From NCBI GenBank assembly GCA_009746045.1, contig RPFO01001898.1, forward strand, positions 1-64,000: 64,000 nucleotides of DNA, given 5' to 3'. Position numbers and translations under genes: made by a program. The notes beneath the pieces were generated by a model that saw only the letters and a program-made list of their open reading frames with translations, had not been told where the DNA came from and did not search any database. The DNA is from Mesostigma viride (Eukaryota; Streptophyta; Mesostigmatophyceae; Mesostigmatales; Mesostigmataceae). Below are positions 10,511-20,644 of the stretch, piece by piece (position 1 is the first letter of the stretch; every line of letters begins with the position of its first letter).

Positions 10511-11768
10511 CAATGGCCGTGTACCTTCAATCTGCTCTGTGTTGCCTGACAGTGAGGAAGTGGACTGGGAGCTGGCTTATGACATGACATTAGCTCAGGT
10601 GGCCCAAGATCCCACTATAGCCTCCTTAGACGCTGCAGCAGACAAGGTCATTTCCTATGCCAAGTTAGCTCAACAGCTACACAAGGCAATGGGGCATGAG
10701 GCAGTGGCAGAAAGGCTGGCCAACAAAATTGAGGGCCGTGACCTGGAACAGATGTGCAGGCATGTCAGGAAGCACTGTGAAGCGTGCCAACTGCATGCAC
10801 CTAAACCCAAAAGATGGCATGTGGCCACCCCACCACTGGCTAGGGGAAAGCTAGTAGGGGATGTGATACACGTGGTGAAGGACACGGTGTATTACTTGGT
10901 CCTAAAAGATGCCTGGTCTAGGTTTGTGGTGATAGAACCTTTGCCAGGCATGGCCAATGAACAACTGCACAGGGCCCTGCTGATTGCATTAGCACGGTAT
11001 CATCCCCAGGAAAAATAAATGCTGGATCAGCAGTTCACGTGGATACAAGATTATCCTGATCTGCCCAAGGTAGACATTGCTGGGGCTCAAGATCATGAAC
11101 GCCAGGGGATGATTGAACGTACCATGCGTGCTATCAGGGACCTAATAAAGAAAAATCAGTCCAGGGTAGCAGAATCTGGGAGCTATGCTGATAGGACAGC
11201 GTGGGCAGCTGAGGTGTGCAGAACTCTGAATACCAAACCCCTCATGTCTTCTCCTTTTGGTGAAATCACATCCATTGGCCTGCAATCAGGTAGCTACTCT
11301 CAGGAGGTACTAGACCACTACAACACGCAAGGGCAACACTTGGCCAAGTTGCTGGCAAAAAAGGACAAAAGTAATGCCAGGCCTGTGTTTGAAGTGGGGG
11401 ATCAGGTACTCTACTATAGGGAGGGGGAAGGGAACAAAGCCCACTCTGGTAGATGGCATGGTCCAGCTGAAATCATCAGGTTGTCAGAAACAGGTGACAC
11501 GGTGACTATTCAGCATCACAGAGAGCGAATGGTTGGCAAGCATAGGCTGAAGCTTTATTACCCTCCTTTGGCAGACGTGTCAGGGGTAGAATTCTTGGAC
11601 ATGGATTCAGAGCCTCAGTCTGGTGGGTTGGTCTCACCCAGTGAATTGGCCAGGGACATAGCTGATGCAAGCAATACAACCATAGACGCTCCTGTGTTCC
11701 TCAGTGGTGCAGCCCCACCACAGCCCAACGGTCCACCTGGGCAGGAGGAACGTGCACTGCATGGATGA
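10284..11768 (+). pseudogene. Copy I-b integrase (after zinc knuckle)
   Basis: One frame from the Gag knuckle through integrase. The zinc-binding HHCC region is LHKAMGH (H-x4-H) with HCEACQ (C-x2-C). Core acidic residues proposed: GDVIHVV (near 10858), LDQQF (D codon 11025) and GMIERT (E codon 11115). D-to-E spacing is 30 codons, i.e. 29 residues between them. A TAA at 11016-11018 interrupts the frame just before the second acidic residue; copy I-g reads through at the same place (HPVVELMLDQQF). The C-terminal part (FEVGDQVLYYREGEG) resembles an SH3-like DNA-binding tail. The gene precedes the protease-like domain. Confidence 0.8.
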
Positions 11769-11769
11769 G

Positions 11770-12258
11770 CAGCAGGTCGCTCCTCCCTCATCTCAGGAAC
11801 AGCCACACGAAGCAGCAGATCCTGTTGTCCCCAGGAATAAATTTGCTGAGGCTCTAAAAGCTCTACATAGAGCACACACTGCCAAGGCACAAATGGCAGC
11901 AGGTGCAGCACAAGTCAATGCTGTGGGTGAATCTAACCAGGATCCCAGTATTCTGGCAGTAGACACACAGGCACAGGTGAGCATCATCAGTGCACAAGCT
12001 GTATCTGGCTTAAGTCTGCAACGCTCGCCATGGGCTAGAGTGTCAGATTTTTCAGGCAAAACAAAAATGGCAGTCAAAGGCCAAGTGCTTATTCCCATTC
12101 TGGGTGTGCCCACTCCCTTCCAGGTAGTAGAGGGCTACAAGGGGAATGCACTGCTGGGGGAACCATTTGTCTCATACCCTGGAGTTGTCATCTCAGCTGG
12201 GAGGTTGAGCGTGACTGGGGTGGGGCAGGTCACCCTGGACCATTTCAAAATTCCTTAA
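11770..12258 (+). CDS. Copy I-b retropepsin-like domain, located after integrase
   Basis: The frame opens at 11704 and overlaps the integrase end; the domain proper starts about 11940. The motif AVDTQAQVS (Asp codon 11961) takes the place of the usual DTG/DSG active site. A glycine-containing flap-like region (VSDFSG, then VVEGYKG) follows, and ALLGEPF lies 63 residues after the Asp, matching the retropepsin ILG position. It would process Gag-Pol if active, but the active-site glycine is Gln. The same domain recurs at the same place in copies I-d, I-e, I-f and I-g. Confidence 0.65.
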   Translation, partial: QQVAPPSSQEQPHEAADPVVPRNKFAEALKALHRAHTAKAQMAAGAAQVNAVGESNQDPSILAVDTQAQVSIISAQAVSGLSLQRSPWARVSDFSGKTKMAVKGQVLIPILGVPTPFQVVEGYKGNALLGEPFVSYPGVVISAGRLSVTGVGQVTLDHFKIP

Positions 12259-12267
12259 CACAGATCA

Positions 12268-13444
12268 GTGATGGCATGGAAGCAGCCATCAATGCTGTCA
12301 ACTCAAAATACCTCCCAGGTCAGGAACCCTGTGTTGATTCCCTCATTCATTCTCAGAAGCTACACCCCTCTGCGTTTGGGCTTGGTAGATGGGACATTGC
12401 GTCCATGTCTCCCTTGTCCTATGATGATGTGGTCAAAGACTGTCAAACGCAGATTGGTTTTCTGAAATGGATGGAAGCCTTTAACAGGGCTAGAGAGGAA
12501 TGGGTTTGTCCTGACCCACGTAGTAAGTCCCAGGTACCACCTGTAACACCGATTGACGCACTGCCACAAGGGGCCAGAAAGCTCAGACTGAAGTTTGTCT
12601 GCAAGCATAAACCCCAGGCAGATGGGACACCTCCCATTTTTCATGCCAGACCTTGTGTCACGGAGTTCAGGGGCTCTACTGAGCTAACAGAGGCTGAACT
12701 GTATACCCCTGGTATTCAGCAGACGTCTCTTAAGGTCCTGTTGGCAACTTTCCTTCACCATCTGAATGCTGGCAAGGACTACGTGTGTAAAGCCACTGAC
12801 ATTAAACGAGCCTTTCTTAAAGGCAACCCTGACATCGCCCAACAGGTGTGGAGGGGTCAAGTCTATGTGGTAAACACTCCCAAAGTTTGGTCTGGGGACA
12901 TCAAGGAACCTCACCCATAAGGCCTAACTTGGGGGTACGTGGAAGGGCTACAGTCAGCACCTAAAATTTTTAGGCTGTCTGCCCAAGAGGTCTTCCTGAA
13001 GCTGGGGGCCCAGTATGATGATATTGACCCTTGTTTGTTCACCATCCCTCATCCTGCTGGTATGATGATGTTTGTGTGGCATGGGGACGATCAGCTCATT
13101 ACTGCCGTCCCAGGGCAGCTGTGGAGGATTTTATTGCTCAAGTGTCTGCTAGCTTTGAGTTAGGCAAGCAGCTGGAGCTGGGGAAAGACGCTGTCAAGTT
13201 TTGTGGCATCATTCTGAACCTGTTTAAGGAACAGAAGGAGTGGGTGTGTTCTCTCAAAGCATCCTCTGAATATGTCACGTCTTGCAAGGATGTTCTCCCC
13301 TCAGACATCACTCCTGATCTCTGTCCCACTATTAGGGGTAAGCTAGGGTGGCTGTGTGCCACATGTGCTCCTCATCTGGCCGTGGTCAGCAGAGTGGATG
13401 ATGATGTTCTCATGGAGGTTGGGTCTAGGGCAGGTGTTGGCTAG
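12268..13444 (+). pseudogene. Copy I-b reverse transcriptase, frameshifted
   Basis: RT in three frames: 12276-12920 (fingers/palm up to DIKRAFLKGN near 12800), about 12921-13110 (EGLQSAP, DPCLF and the active-site motif VWHGDDQL near 13074), then 13110-13444 (thumb/connection with TIRGKLGWLCATCAP). The HGDD motif replaces the YVDD usual for Copia RT. Breaks lie near 12915 and 13110. Confidence 0.8.
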
Positions 13445-13445
13445 A

Positions 13446-14007
13446 CAGGTGTTGCATGATGGCCCTCCCCTTATTCTTCATGCCTTGGATCTGTTCCAAC
13501 CCATCCACATCACCTGTATGATGGACAGTTCCATGGAGTCACGGGTAATCACTAAGGTACAAGCCAGAGAGGCAGGTCTATTTATGTTGTCTAACCCCAA
13601 TGGCAAGCAGTCTTTGGTTTCCTGGTTCAGTAGACTCCACAAGCGCAAGGCAGTCAGCAGCAATGTAGCAGAATGCCGTGCTGTACGTGGTCTCTTCTGT
13701 TTTGCATGCCAGGTACTTGAACCATCTGCTGGTGTGGTTGCAGCATCAGGCTGGTAGTTATGCTGGTGTCAAATCCCATCTGCTGACTGACAGTCAATCC
13801 CTTCTCTCTTTCCTGGACAACCCCTTGGCTGTGCACACTGATTTGGACTGGACTGTCCTCAAGCAGGAGTGTACCTATCTGGAGTCCAAGACTCACATCA
13901 GAGACCCTGACAACGCAGCTGATGCACTGACAAAAGTGCCCCAAGCTGCAGGGCCTCAGTATAGAGTCCTATACAAGCTGATGAACCCGTATGACGGCAG
14001 AGGGTGA
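13446..14007 (+). pseudogene. Copy I-b RNase H, frameshifted
   Basis: Ty1/Copia-like RNase H in two frames. MMDSSMES near 13520 and SSNVAECRAV near 13655 carry the first acidic residues. After a frame change near 13680 the remainder reads LLTDSQSL and DNAADALTKV to the stop at 14005-14007. Order and motifs match copy I-d. Confidence 0.75.
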
Positions 14008-14906
14008 AGTACCTCAGCCTAGGGTTGTTAGCACCAGATAGGAGGGCGGTCATGGGGTGGCAGGGACTGAAGTGTCCACCCGTAGACTCTCTTTGCGTCA
14101 TTAAAGATTGAGGTCAGAAGGGTCCTCCTTTATTGATGGCTTGTTGTTTGTCAATAAAATGTGTGGTTCTATTTTTATGACTTGGTTCTCCCAATACAGG
14201 CATCCAGCCAGTGTGGATGTTGTATCCAACACGGAGGAGCTATGGGCGCTTTTAACAATGCATCTCTTTCAGTGTCCTGGTTGTCCCTGTGGGGAGCCTT
14301 GTTTCCAAGCAGTAGGTTGGCATATGCGTGGGTTGTGGGAAGAGTCTTCCCCTCACTCCTCAAAGAAAAGTAATAATGGGAGTTATTCTAGGGCTCTACT
14401 AGGCCTAGACTATCTGTACACGTGGCGTTGTCTCCGTCTCCCAAGTGGGATACGGACCTGGACGGTGGTGTAGTACACTGGACAGATCTCTACTAGGGTT
14501 TAGATCCGCACGTGCCATGTTGGGCACGGGGGTGCTAGATATTAGCACTGAGATCTGTAGGGTTCACGCACGTGATATTCACGTGGTAGGGTTTATGAGC
14601 TGTGAGGCAGACCACAAGGTGGGCTGCAGCGCTAGTCCTGTACGGAGGTCCTAGGAGAGGTCCAGGACCATCCACGTAGTGCTGTTAGGCAGTCGTTGCC
14701 TGTGGGCATCGTATCAGTCCTAGCTGGAGTAGATCTAGCTGGACGGAGCCAGCACCTCATTGGTTAGCACTAGTGCAGGATAGCTAGGTTACCCTAACCT
14801 ACGTGCCCATGCAATCCAGCTTGGCAAGCTGGCATGGATTGATATATGCCAGCCATTGCATAATCAAACACACGTTCGCATCCAACACACACGTGCATTA
14901 ACTTTC
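14008..14906 (+). other. 3' flank of copy I-b; no gene seen
   Basis: Contains AATAAA-type signals (CAATAAAATG near 14154) expected for the 3' UTR/LTR, then about 700 bp with only short shadow ORFs. A small inverted repeat CCAGCTTGGCAAGCTGG lies near 14817. No LTR boundary could be fixed. Confidence 0.4.
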
Positions 14907-15795
14907 CCAAGGAGGGGTTGGGAGCCAGCAAGCTGGTGGTAAGCAGGGTAAGGGTGGCCAGGGGCAAGGCAAGGGCCAAGCTCAAGGCAACCAGGGCAAG
15001 CAGGGTGGGCAGTCTCAGGGATCGAGGCCAGGGGAAGCCTGGCAAGGGGGCTGCATGGGTCTGGGAAGAAGGGAGGCCGCCTGCTTTGTGTGTGGCAAGG
15101 AGGGTCACTGGCGTCGTGAGTGCCCTGACAGGAACAAGGCCAAGCCTGCTGGGGCAGGGGGCCAGTCTGGGCAGCAGTGACTGGGTACGCCATCCCCTGT
15201 AAATAGTCAGTCACCCCGTGGGGAAGGTGTGTTGGATGTACATAAGGATGGGGCCGGGTGTGCCCCTTGTGCAGCACCAAGGGTGTAAAGATGTTGTTCT
15301 TCCACTGGATTGCAATAACAGTGCTGCAGCTGAATTCCCTATGGCCTCTTGCAGGTGGTGGGTCTCCAGCAGGTGCTGGCCAGGGTGGCCAAGGGACCTT
15401 GCTGGAAGGGCCTGGTGCGGTCCAGGGAGCAGGAACTGGCTCTGGGAGTCAGGAGGGCCTGCAGAAGAGCCCTGGAACCCCGGGTGTGGATCATGTGTCC
15501 CCACACACGGTTCAGACGTCTCTCCAGGTCAGTACTGAGAGAGTGCTGAGCTATGCTGAGACTGGCTATAGGTTGCATCACATGTTTGGCCACTCTGGGC
15601 AGGCTGCTATGTTTGCCTGGAAGTTAGGTAGAAAGCCTCTGTGGGAAGCTTGCCAGGCTGCTGCTGAAAACTGTGGATGCCAGGATAATGCTGTTCACCC
15701 ACCCCAGTCCCATGCTAGGGAGCCAGCTAGGGAGCGTGGCGACATCCAGATGGATATCCAGCATATTAGGGGCTTGTATATATTAGTGGCCATAT
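14907..15795 (+). pseudogene. Copy I-c: Gag tail, UGA, integrase N-terminus
   Basis: A Gly/Gln/Lys-rich Gag tail in shifting frames, then the zinc knuckle CFVCGKEGHWRREC near 15090. The Gag frame ends at TGA (near 15179) and stays open after it with SPVNSQSP, as in copy I-d. The pol part begins with a Gly/Ser-rich spacer and the integrase zinc-binding start LHHMFGHSGQ near 15576, then DIQMDIQHIRG. It is cut about 15790 where a LINE-derived fragment starts. Confidence 0.7.
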
Positions 15796-15799
15796 ATTA

Positions 15800-16667
15800 G
15801 GGGCTTGGGCGCGCCTCAAGGACCCCCAGACCAAAGGGCTCCTCCTGTGGTTTTGCGCCCACCCGCGGGTGGTTCACTGGCTCCGTGGCGCTCCCCCCCA
15901 CTTGGTGCGGCTTGCCGCGGAAGGCCATGACGAGCGCATTCAGGCCGCCTTGCAGGTGCTCCTCCCCGGCCCTAGCCTGCCAGCTCACTCCATGCGCTTG
16001 GCCACCCTCCCCTGCCGCATGGGCGGGTGTGGGCTCACCCGCGCCGCCCGCCTCGCCCCCGCCGCCTTCCTTGGCTCTGTTGCTCAGGCCTGGGCGGAGA
16101 TCCGCCGGTTGGTCCCCAGCGCCGTCAGCGCCATTCCCGACTTGGTCACCCCATCCCCCTTCCCCTTTGTGCAGGCTGTGCAGGATTCTTACCTTGGGAT
16201 CCAGCAGGCTTGCGACCTCGTCCGCCCCGCTCAGGCCGTCCACCGTCGCCTGCCCCGGGGCACGCCCGGCGTGTCCACTGTCGTCAGTCCTAGTGTCTTC
16301 CCTGCCTGCGTTCATGAAAAACAACAAAAGACCTACGCGGGTATACTACACTGTGCCGACTGGATGGGTCTGCATGCGAGCTTGAACGATCAGGGGAAGG
16401 CTTGGCTTCACTCCGTTTCCCTTGAGGGGAGCGTGGGGTCCGCATTCCTGCGCGCCCTCCCCATGAGCCCTTTGTTCACACTGGTTCCGGCCCTTTACGC
16501 CATCGCTCTCCGCCACCAGCTCTTTGCCCCGCAACCTCTCATCACGGCGGGTGCGTCCTGCGGCAGCTGCGGGCTTGCTCTGGATACTACTGGGACGCAC
16601 TACATCGCGTGCATGGGTGGCCAGCAGAACCAGAACTGGTTCCTCTATCTCCATACCGCTCTCCTCC
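15800..16667 (+). pseudogene. LINE (non-LTR retrotransposon) ORF2 C-terminal fragment
   Basis: A GC-rich block unlike its neighbours. Its frame reads MRLATLPCRMGGCGLTRA near 15990 and GSAFLRALPMSP near 16440, typical of the region after the RT domain in many LINE ORF2 proteins. Near 16557 CGSCGLALDTTGTHYIAC resembles the Cys/His motif near their C-terminus. It sits between the integrase N-terminus and the RNase H of copy I-c, replacing integrase core, protease and RT. No poly(A) tail or target duplication was seen, so it may have arrived by recombination rather than by retrotransposition. Confidence 0.65.
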
Positions 16668-17121
16668 GGGTGGTGTGTGCGCTACCATCAGGGGCATGCT
16701 GGCATGGCTTGCAAGTATATGTGCCCCTGACTTGCTGGTCTTGAGTCGACTTACTGATTCCCAGCTGGTTGAGGTGGGTGCTGAGAGTGTGGTGCAGGCT
16801 GTCATGATGTCTCCCCCTCTTATACTGGGTCCTGTGGATTTGTACAAGCCCCTTGACATGGTTCTCTATGTGGACAGTTCTATGGATAATAGGAAGGTCA
16901 CAGAGGTCAGGGGCAGGGCAGCAGCATTAGTTACCCTGGAGCAAGATCACACCTCACTTGTTACCTGGTACAGTCGGTTGCAGAACAGGGTTACACCCAG
17001 CAGTGATATTGCTGAGTGCAGGGCAATCTGTGAAGGGCTGCATACTGCTCTTTACTTGAGGGACTCACCAGCTATGTCGTGGCGGCCTGTAGGCGCAGCA
17101 GCACACACTTGTGAGGACTGA
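16668..17121 (+). pseudogene. Copy I-c RNase H fragment
   Basis: Matches 25950-26415 (RNase H of copy I-d) almost exactly, with small indels after 17060. It carries LYVDSSMDN and SSDIAECRA. Around 17125-17131 the sequence jumps straight to the leader ORF that lies about 3.2 kb further on in the parallel copy (29648). This is a deletion junction sharing GGG. Confidence 0.8.
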
Positions 17122-17607
17122 AGCATGGGTACGCGATCTTGCTTGGCATCGCAACCCAGGTGACCACAACTACAGTCGCGCAAGGAAGACGGGCGACCTA
17201 GTAACCTGCGTGCTGGGAGGACAACCCAGACCTCCAGATTGTCGCAGCAGCAGCAGCCGCACCGGGTGCTGAGGGTGTTGAGCAGCGTCCAGACCGTGAG
17301 GAGGGGCAGGCGAGTGCAAGCCAGGAGGCGGCCTCGTCTGGAGTAAGTGCGTGAGCCTGAGTGGGTTCCAGCAGCCATATCTGGGTTAGTTGTCTGCAGG
17401 ATTTTATAATGCTTCGTAACACGCTGGGAGCGGCAGCGGGAGCGGGGCGGGAGCGGGGGATGGCGGTGGTGAGGCAAGGGCAGATACAGGAGGCCCCGCC
17501 AGCGTCGTGCCAGAGGGACAGGCAATCCCGACGGCAGAGGGCGCCAATGGCAGGAGGGCATCCAACCGGAAGAGGAAAGAGGTGGCACAAGGGGAGGAGC
17601 GTGCAAG
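17122..17607 (+). pseudogene. Copy I-d leader-ORF remnant and short intron
   Basis: The end of the pre-Gag leader ORF (compare 29647-29869), degraded by small indels. It keeps the splice donor GGAGTAAGTGCG near 17340 and the acceptor TTGTCTGCAG near 17398. In copy I-e the same sites would join leader and Gag in one frame. Confidence 0.5.
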
Positions 17608-18756
17608 GTGGCCCACCGACGGCGTGGTGCTGACGGGGAGGGCCAGGATGATGCTGAACGTCAAGCACCTGGTAAGAGACCATGTGTGCCTGCGTCTGGT
17701 GTACCTGCAGCTAGTGTTCCTGCGCCATTAGCACCTGTAGGAGCTGCAGTTATTGGCAGTGACCCTCGTGCTTTGCCTGGGACTAGACCTCATATGAGTG
17801 CTGTGGCTGTGATGAATGGCCAGAAGCCTCTCAAGCCTCCTGTGGGACAGGAAGAGCTAGACAAGTGGTTGGAGGATATGGAGCTAGTTTCTTGCTCTGT
17901 AGATCCCACTGTCAACCTTGTGCAGGTATTCCACACATCCACGACTAATAGGGATTCCAGTGAGCGTGTGAGGGACAAGGCTAGGCAAGCTGTCAAGGAC
18001 AAGCTGACTTGGTCTCAGTTCCTAGAGGGCCTACGTCAGGAGTTCTCTGATAAGGTACTCAACCTCACTAATCACTATAAGCTCAGCTATGATACCTTTG
18101 AGATCAAGGGCACGGTAGCTGAGGAGCTGCAGCGGCTCACACGCATCAGGGGGAAGGGGGCCAAGCATGGCTTCAATCTGACTGACAGAGCAGTGGCAGA
18201 TTACTTCCTGGATCGCATGGGGCTGAGTGTGGATGGGAGAAATGCAGCTAGGATGTTTGCTGATCAGACAGATGGGACGTGGACAGCCTTGCAAAGGGTT
18301 ATTTTCAACATCCGTCCATCTGACAATGCTGCTTGCAAGGCAATCCAGGTGACTGGTGCCCCTTCAGCCTCCGCTCATCAGGTCCATGGAGATGCCCCTG
18401 GGCAGGGTGCTCAGGGAGATCCCAGACCTAGTAGGCGTCAGAGGGCTAACAGGCGCAGGCAGAATGGAAACCAGGGTGGCAAGGGCCAGCAGCAGGGATC
18501 CAAAGGCAAGGGTCAGCAGCAGGCTGGTGGTCACCAGGGTGGTCAGCAGAACAAGGGTGGCCAAGGGCAAGGCAAGAGCCAGGGCCAGGGCACCCAGGCC
18601 AGTCAGAGCAGCCAGAACCAGGGTGGCCTGAAGAAGGCTGCTGCTGGGAAGGATGACAAGTGCTTTGGATGTGGCAGGACGGGTCATTGGCGACGTGACT
18701 GCCCAGACCAGGCCAAGTCTGCTGGAGTAGGCTCTGGCCAGGGGGGTAAGCCATGA
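17608..18756 (+). CDS. Copy I-d Gag
   Basis: A 382-residue frame identical over most of its length to 30137-31285. It has a helical capsid-like part (DKWLEDMELVSCSVDPTV to TALQRVIFNIRPSD), a long Gln/Gly/Lys-rich repeat region (residues ~260-340), and a zinc knuckle CFGCGRTGHWRRDC near the end (18661-18702). Its own N-terminus is damaged relative to 29888, where one extra G (about 17635) keeps the frame. It ends at TGA (18754-18756), after which the same frame is open into pol. Role: virus-like particle and RNA binding. Confidence 0.8.
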   Translation: MAHRRRGADGEGQDDAERQAPGKRPCVPASGVPAASVPAPLAPVGAAVIGSDPRALPGTRPHMSAVAVMNGQKPLKPPVGQEELDKWLEDMELVSCSVDPTVNLVQVFHTSTTNRDSSERVRDKARQAVKDKLTWSQFLEGLRQEFSDKVLNLTNHYKLSYDTFEIKGTVAEELQRLTRIRGKGAKHGFNLTDRAVADYFLDRMGLSVDGRNAARMFADQTDGTWTALQRVIFNIRPSDNAACKAIQVTGAPSASAHQVHGDAPGQGAQGDPRPSRRQRANRRRQNGNQGGKGQQQGSKGKGQQQAGGHQGGQQNKGGQGQGKSQGQGTQASQSSQNQGGLKKAAAGKDDKCFGCGRTGHWRRDCPDQAKSAGVGSGQGGKP

Positions 18757-19197
18757 CTTGATGTGTTGTCCCCTGTAAATAGTCAATCACCCCTAGTGGG
18801 ACGAACAGTTGTACAGAGTAATGGGGGTGTCCCTCTTGTGCAGCAGCAAGGGGTTGGGAATGATGAGGTGCTTCCACTCAATGATTGCAATAACGCTGCT
18901 GCAGCAGTGGAATTCCCTGTGCCTGTGGCAGGTGCAGGGTCTCCAGTTGTTGGGGTTGACTCTGGGAGTCAAGCCGCCAAACTGGAAGGACCTGCAGCTT
19001 CTGTGGGAACCGGGGCTGGCTCTGGGAGCCGAGCTACCTTGGAGGAGGTCCCTGGAGCAAGAGAACAGCAGGTGGGTCGTGCTATCCCAAGCACACAGTC
19101 TTTGTCACGTTCCTCTCTGTGCAGCCAGGCTGACAGGGGGTTGAGCTATGCTCAGGCTGGAAACACTCTACACCATACGTGGTGGCAGCCTGCCTGA
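18757..19197 (+). pseudogene. Copy I-d pol start; integrase core deleted
   Basis: In frame with Gag after the UGA. It reads LSPVNSQSP, a Gly/Ser-rich spacer, and LSYAQAGNTLHHT, the start of the integrase zinc-binding region (compare LHHMFGH in copy I-c). The sequence then jumps to the integrase C-terminus at 19179, so the HHCC remainder and the catalytic core are missing. A DSG in the spacer (VVGVDSGSQ) is judged chance. Confidence 0.7.
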
Positions 19198-20278
19198 AGA
19201 AGGCAGAGAGGGTGTTCTCCAGGTTGAGGCGTAAGGACAAGGGTTGGAAAATGCTGAGGCCCCAGGTGGGACTGAGGGTCAGGATGTGGAAGGAACCGTC
19301 ATTACCAGGCAAGCGTGGCAAGTGGCAAGATGGGCAGGTAACCCATGTTGAAGAGGCTAACCATTATTGTCTGGTGGCTTTGGAGAGTAATCCCAAGCAC
19401 GTGTACAGGCTATCCTGGGCTCACGTCAAGGAGAGAAGGCCAACTGCAATCTGGCCTGAAGACGGCCCTGATCCTCCCTTGGAGGGAGATGAGCAGGATG
19501 AGAGCCAGGCAGTAGATGCTAACCCGCCATGCTTGGATTATGGTCTGTCCTGGATGGATGAGGGTGAGCAGGAGTCTGCTGAGACGTCTGTCACAAGGCC
19601 ACAGGTGGCCAGGGCTGCACCACAGTCCAGGGGGCTGCTGATGGCGGACATCATTCGAGCTCTGCAGAACAGCAAGCGTGATCCCAAGGTATCTAAGCTC
19701 ACGGGATGGGGGTCATGTGGGGCACCAGCACTAGAGGTGGATACCAACTCACAGGTGTCCATTCTAAGGGTAGAGGATGCTGCAGGCTTGCAGTGGTCAT
19801 CCCCTAGCTGCCTAGCTTTGTCTGATTTCTCTGGGAATGTGTCCATGAAGATCTTGGGAGAAGTGAGTGTGCCTATCCTGGGGTTGCCCACCACGTTCAG
19901 TGTGGTTGAAGGGTATCAGGGGCCTGCCATTCTAGGTCAGAACTTCTTGTGCTTGCCAGGGGTGAGGATATCCTCTGCTGAGGAGCTAGCATTAGAGGGG
20001 CAGGGCCGCCTTCCCTTGCAGAGATATCGCTACTCCCAGGGTCTTAGTGTGGCTGTAAGGGCTGTGAGGGGTCTAGAGGCAGAGGGTCCTGATTCAAAGG
20101 AGCCCATTGCTGGGGACCTGCTGATCCTCCCTACTACGTTTGACCCACGTGAGTTGGGTGTGCAGAGGTACCAGATCCCAGGAACGAGTCCTGTACCTTG
20201 GCGCAAGCTAGTGGAGATGATGCAAAGCCCCAAGATGGCTAAGGCATGGACTCTTGGCTTTGTTGCTTCTGGGCATGA
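19179..20278 (+). pseudogene. Copy I-d integrase C-terminus and retropepsin-like domain
   Basis: Residues ~1-95 are the integrase tail (VRMWKEPSLPGKRGKWQDG, HVYRLSW), an SH3-like DNA-binding part. A linker leads to the protease-like domain: EVDTNSQVS (Asp at residue 188), LSDFSG, VVEGYQG, and ILGQNFL starting 63 residues after the Asp. The RT start (MMQSPKMAKAW) follows and is interrupted at 20279 by the nested LTR element. The last six residues of the ORF come from that LTR. The RT resumes at 25159. Confidence 0.75.
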
Positions 20279-20483
20279 TGTTGGAAAAGGTAGAGGAAAC
20301 TAATGGGTTTTACACAATGCCTTGTGCTTGGCCTTGCTACCCACACACCTTGCAGGTGCTGAAAGAAAGAGAGGTTGAAGACAATTTACGTGGAAGAATA
20401 AATGGCTTTATTAGAATATAATAGTTGGAGAAGAGCTTGAATGGAGGTTGAATGGAGGTACCTGCCCTTAGGGGGCAGTTTCC

Positions 20484-20496
20484 TTTTATACCTTTT
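20484..20496 (-). promoter_or_regulatory. TATA box in nested-element LTR
   Basis: On the minus strand the LTR reads AAAAGGTATAAAAGG here. It lies about 100 bp downstream, in element orientation, of the HSE-like cluster and upstream of the poly(A)-type signals. It recurs in all four LTR copies. Confidence 0.6.
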
Positions 20497-20597
20497 AGGC
20501 TAGGAAGGATGACATCAGCAATGACATCATCACAGAAGCTTGTAGAAACATCCTAGCATATTCCTAGCATATTCCCAGCATATTCTCAGTATATTCC

Positions 20598-20644
20598 AGG
20601 AATATTCCTGGCATATTCTTAGAACATTCCTAGAACGTTCTAGA
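20598..20644 (-). promoter_or_regulatory. Heat-shock-element-like cluster in LTR
   Basis: Repeated nGAAnnTTCn units: GGAATATTCC at 20599-20608, then GAACATTC and GAACGTTC at 20622-20639. The segment just upstream (20565-20600) is a degenerate tandem repeat of CATATTCC(C/T)AG. The cluster recurs at 24670-24716, 33127-33173 and 37199-37245. GAAnnTTC is the core of the eukaryotic heat-shock factor site, but the TTC-to-GAA gaps here are 3 bp rather than the usual 2. Confidence 0.5.

Larger units (their letters stand above)
9809..14007 (+). mobile_element. Copia-like lineage I, copy I-b, degenerate
   Basis: A diverged subfamily of lineage I with the order Gag, integrase, protease-like, RT, RNase H. 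All domains can be found, but at least five frame changes and one nonsense codon interrupt it. It starts directly after the 7713-9808 element, so its 5' LTR is absent. It ends at the RNase H stop (14005-14007). Confidence 0.8.

Noticed and set aside
15797-16327. 176-residue minus-strand ORF
   Set aside because: Shadow of the GC-rich LINE fragment; the plus-strand frame carries the recognisable motifs.
18364-18877. Minus-strand ORFs of 140-143 residues (also 30893-31406)
   Set aside because: Antisense shadows of the Gln/Gly/Lys-rich Gag region, with Leu/Ala or Pro/His-rich low complexity.
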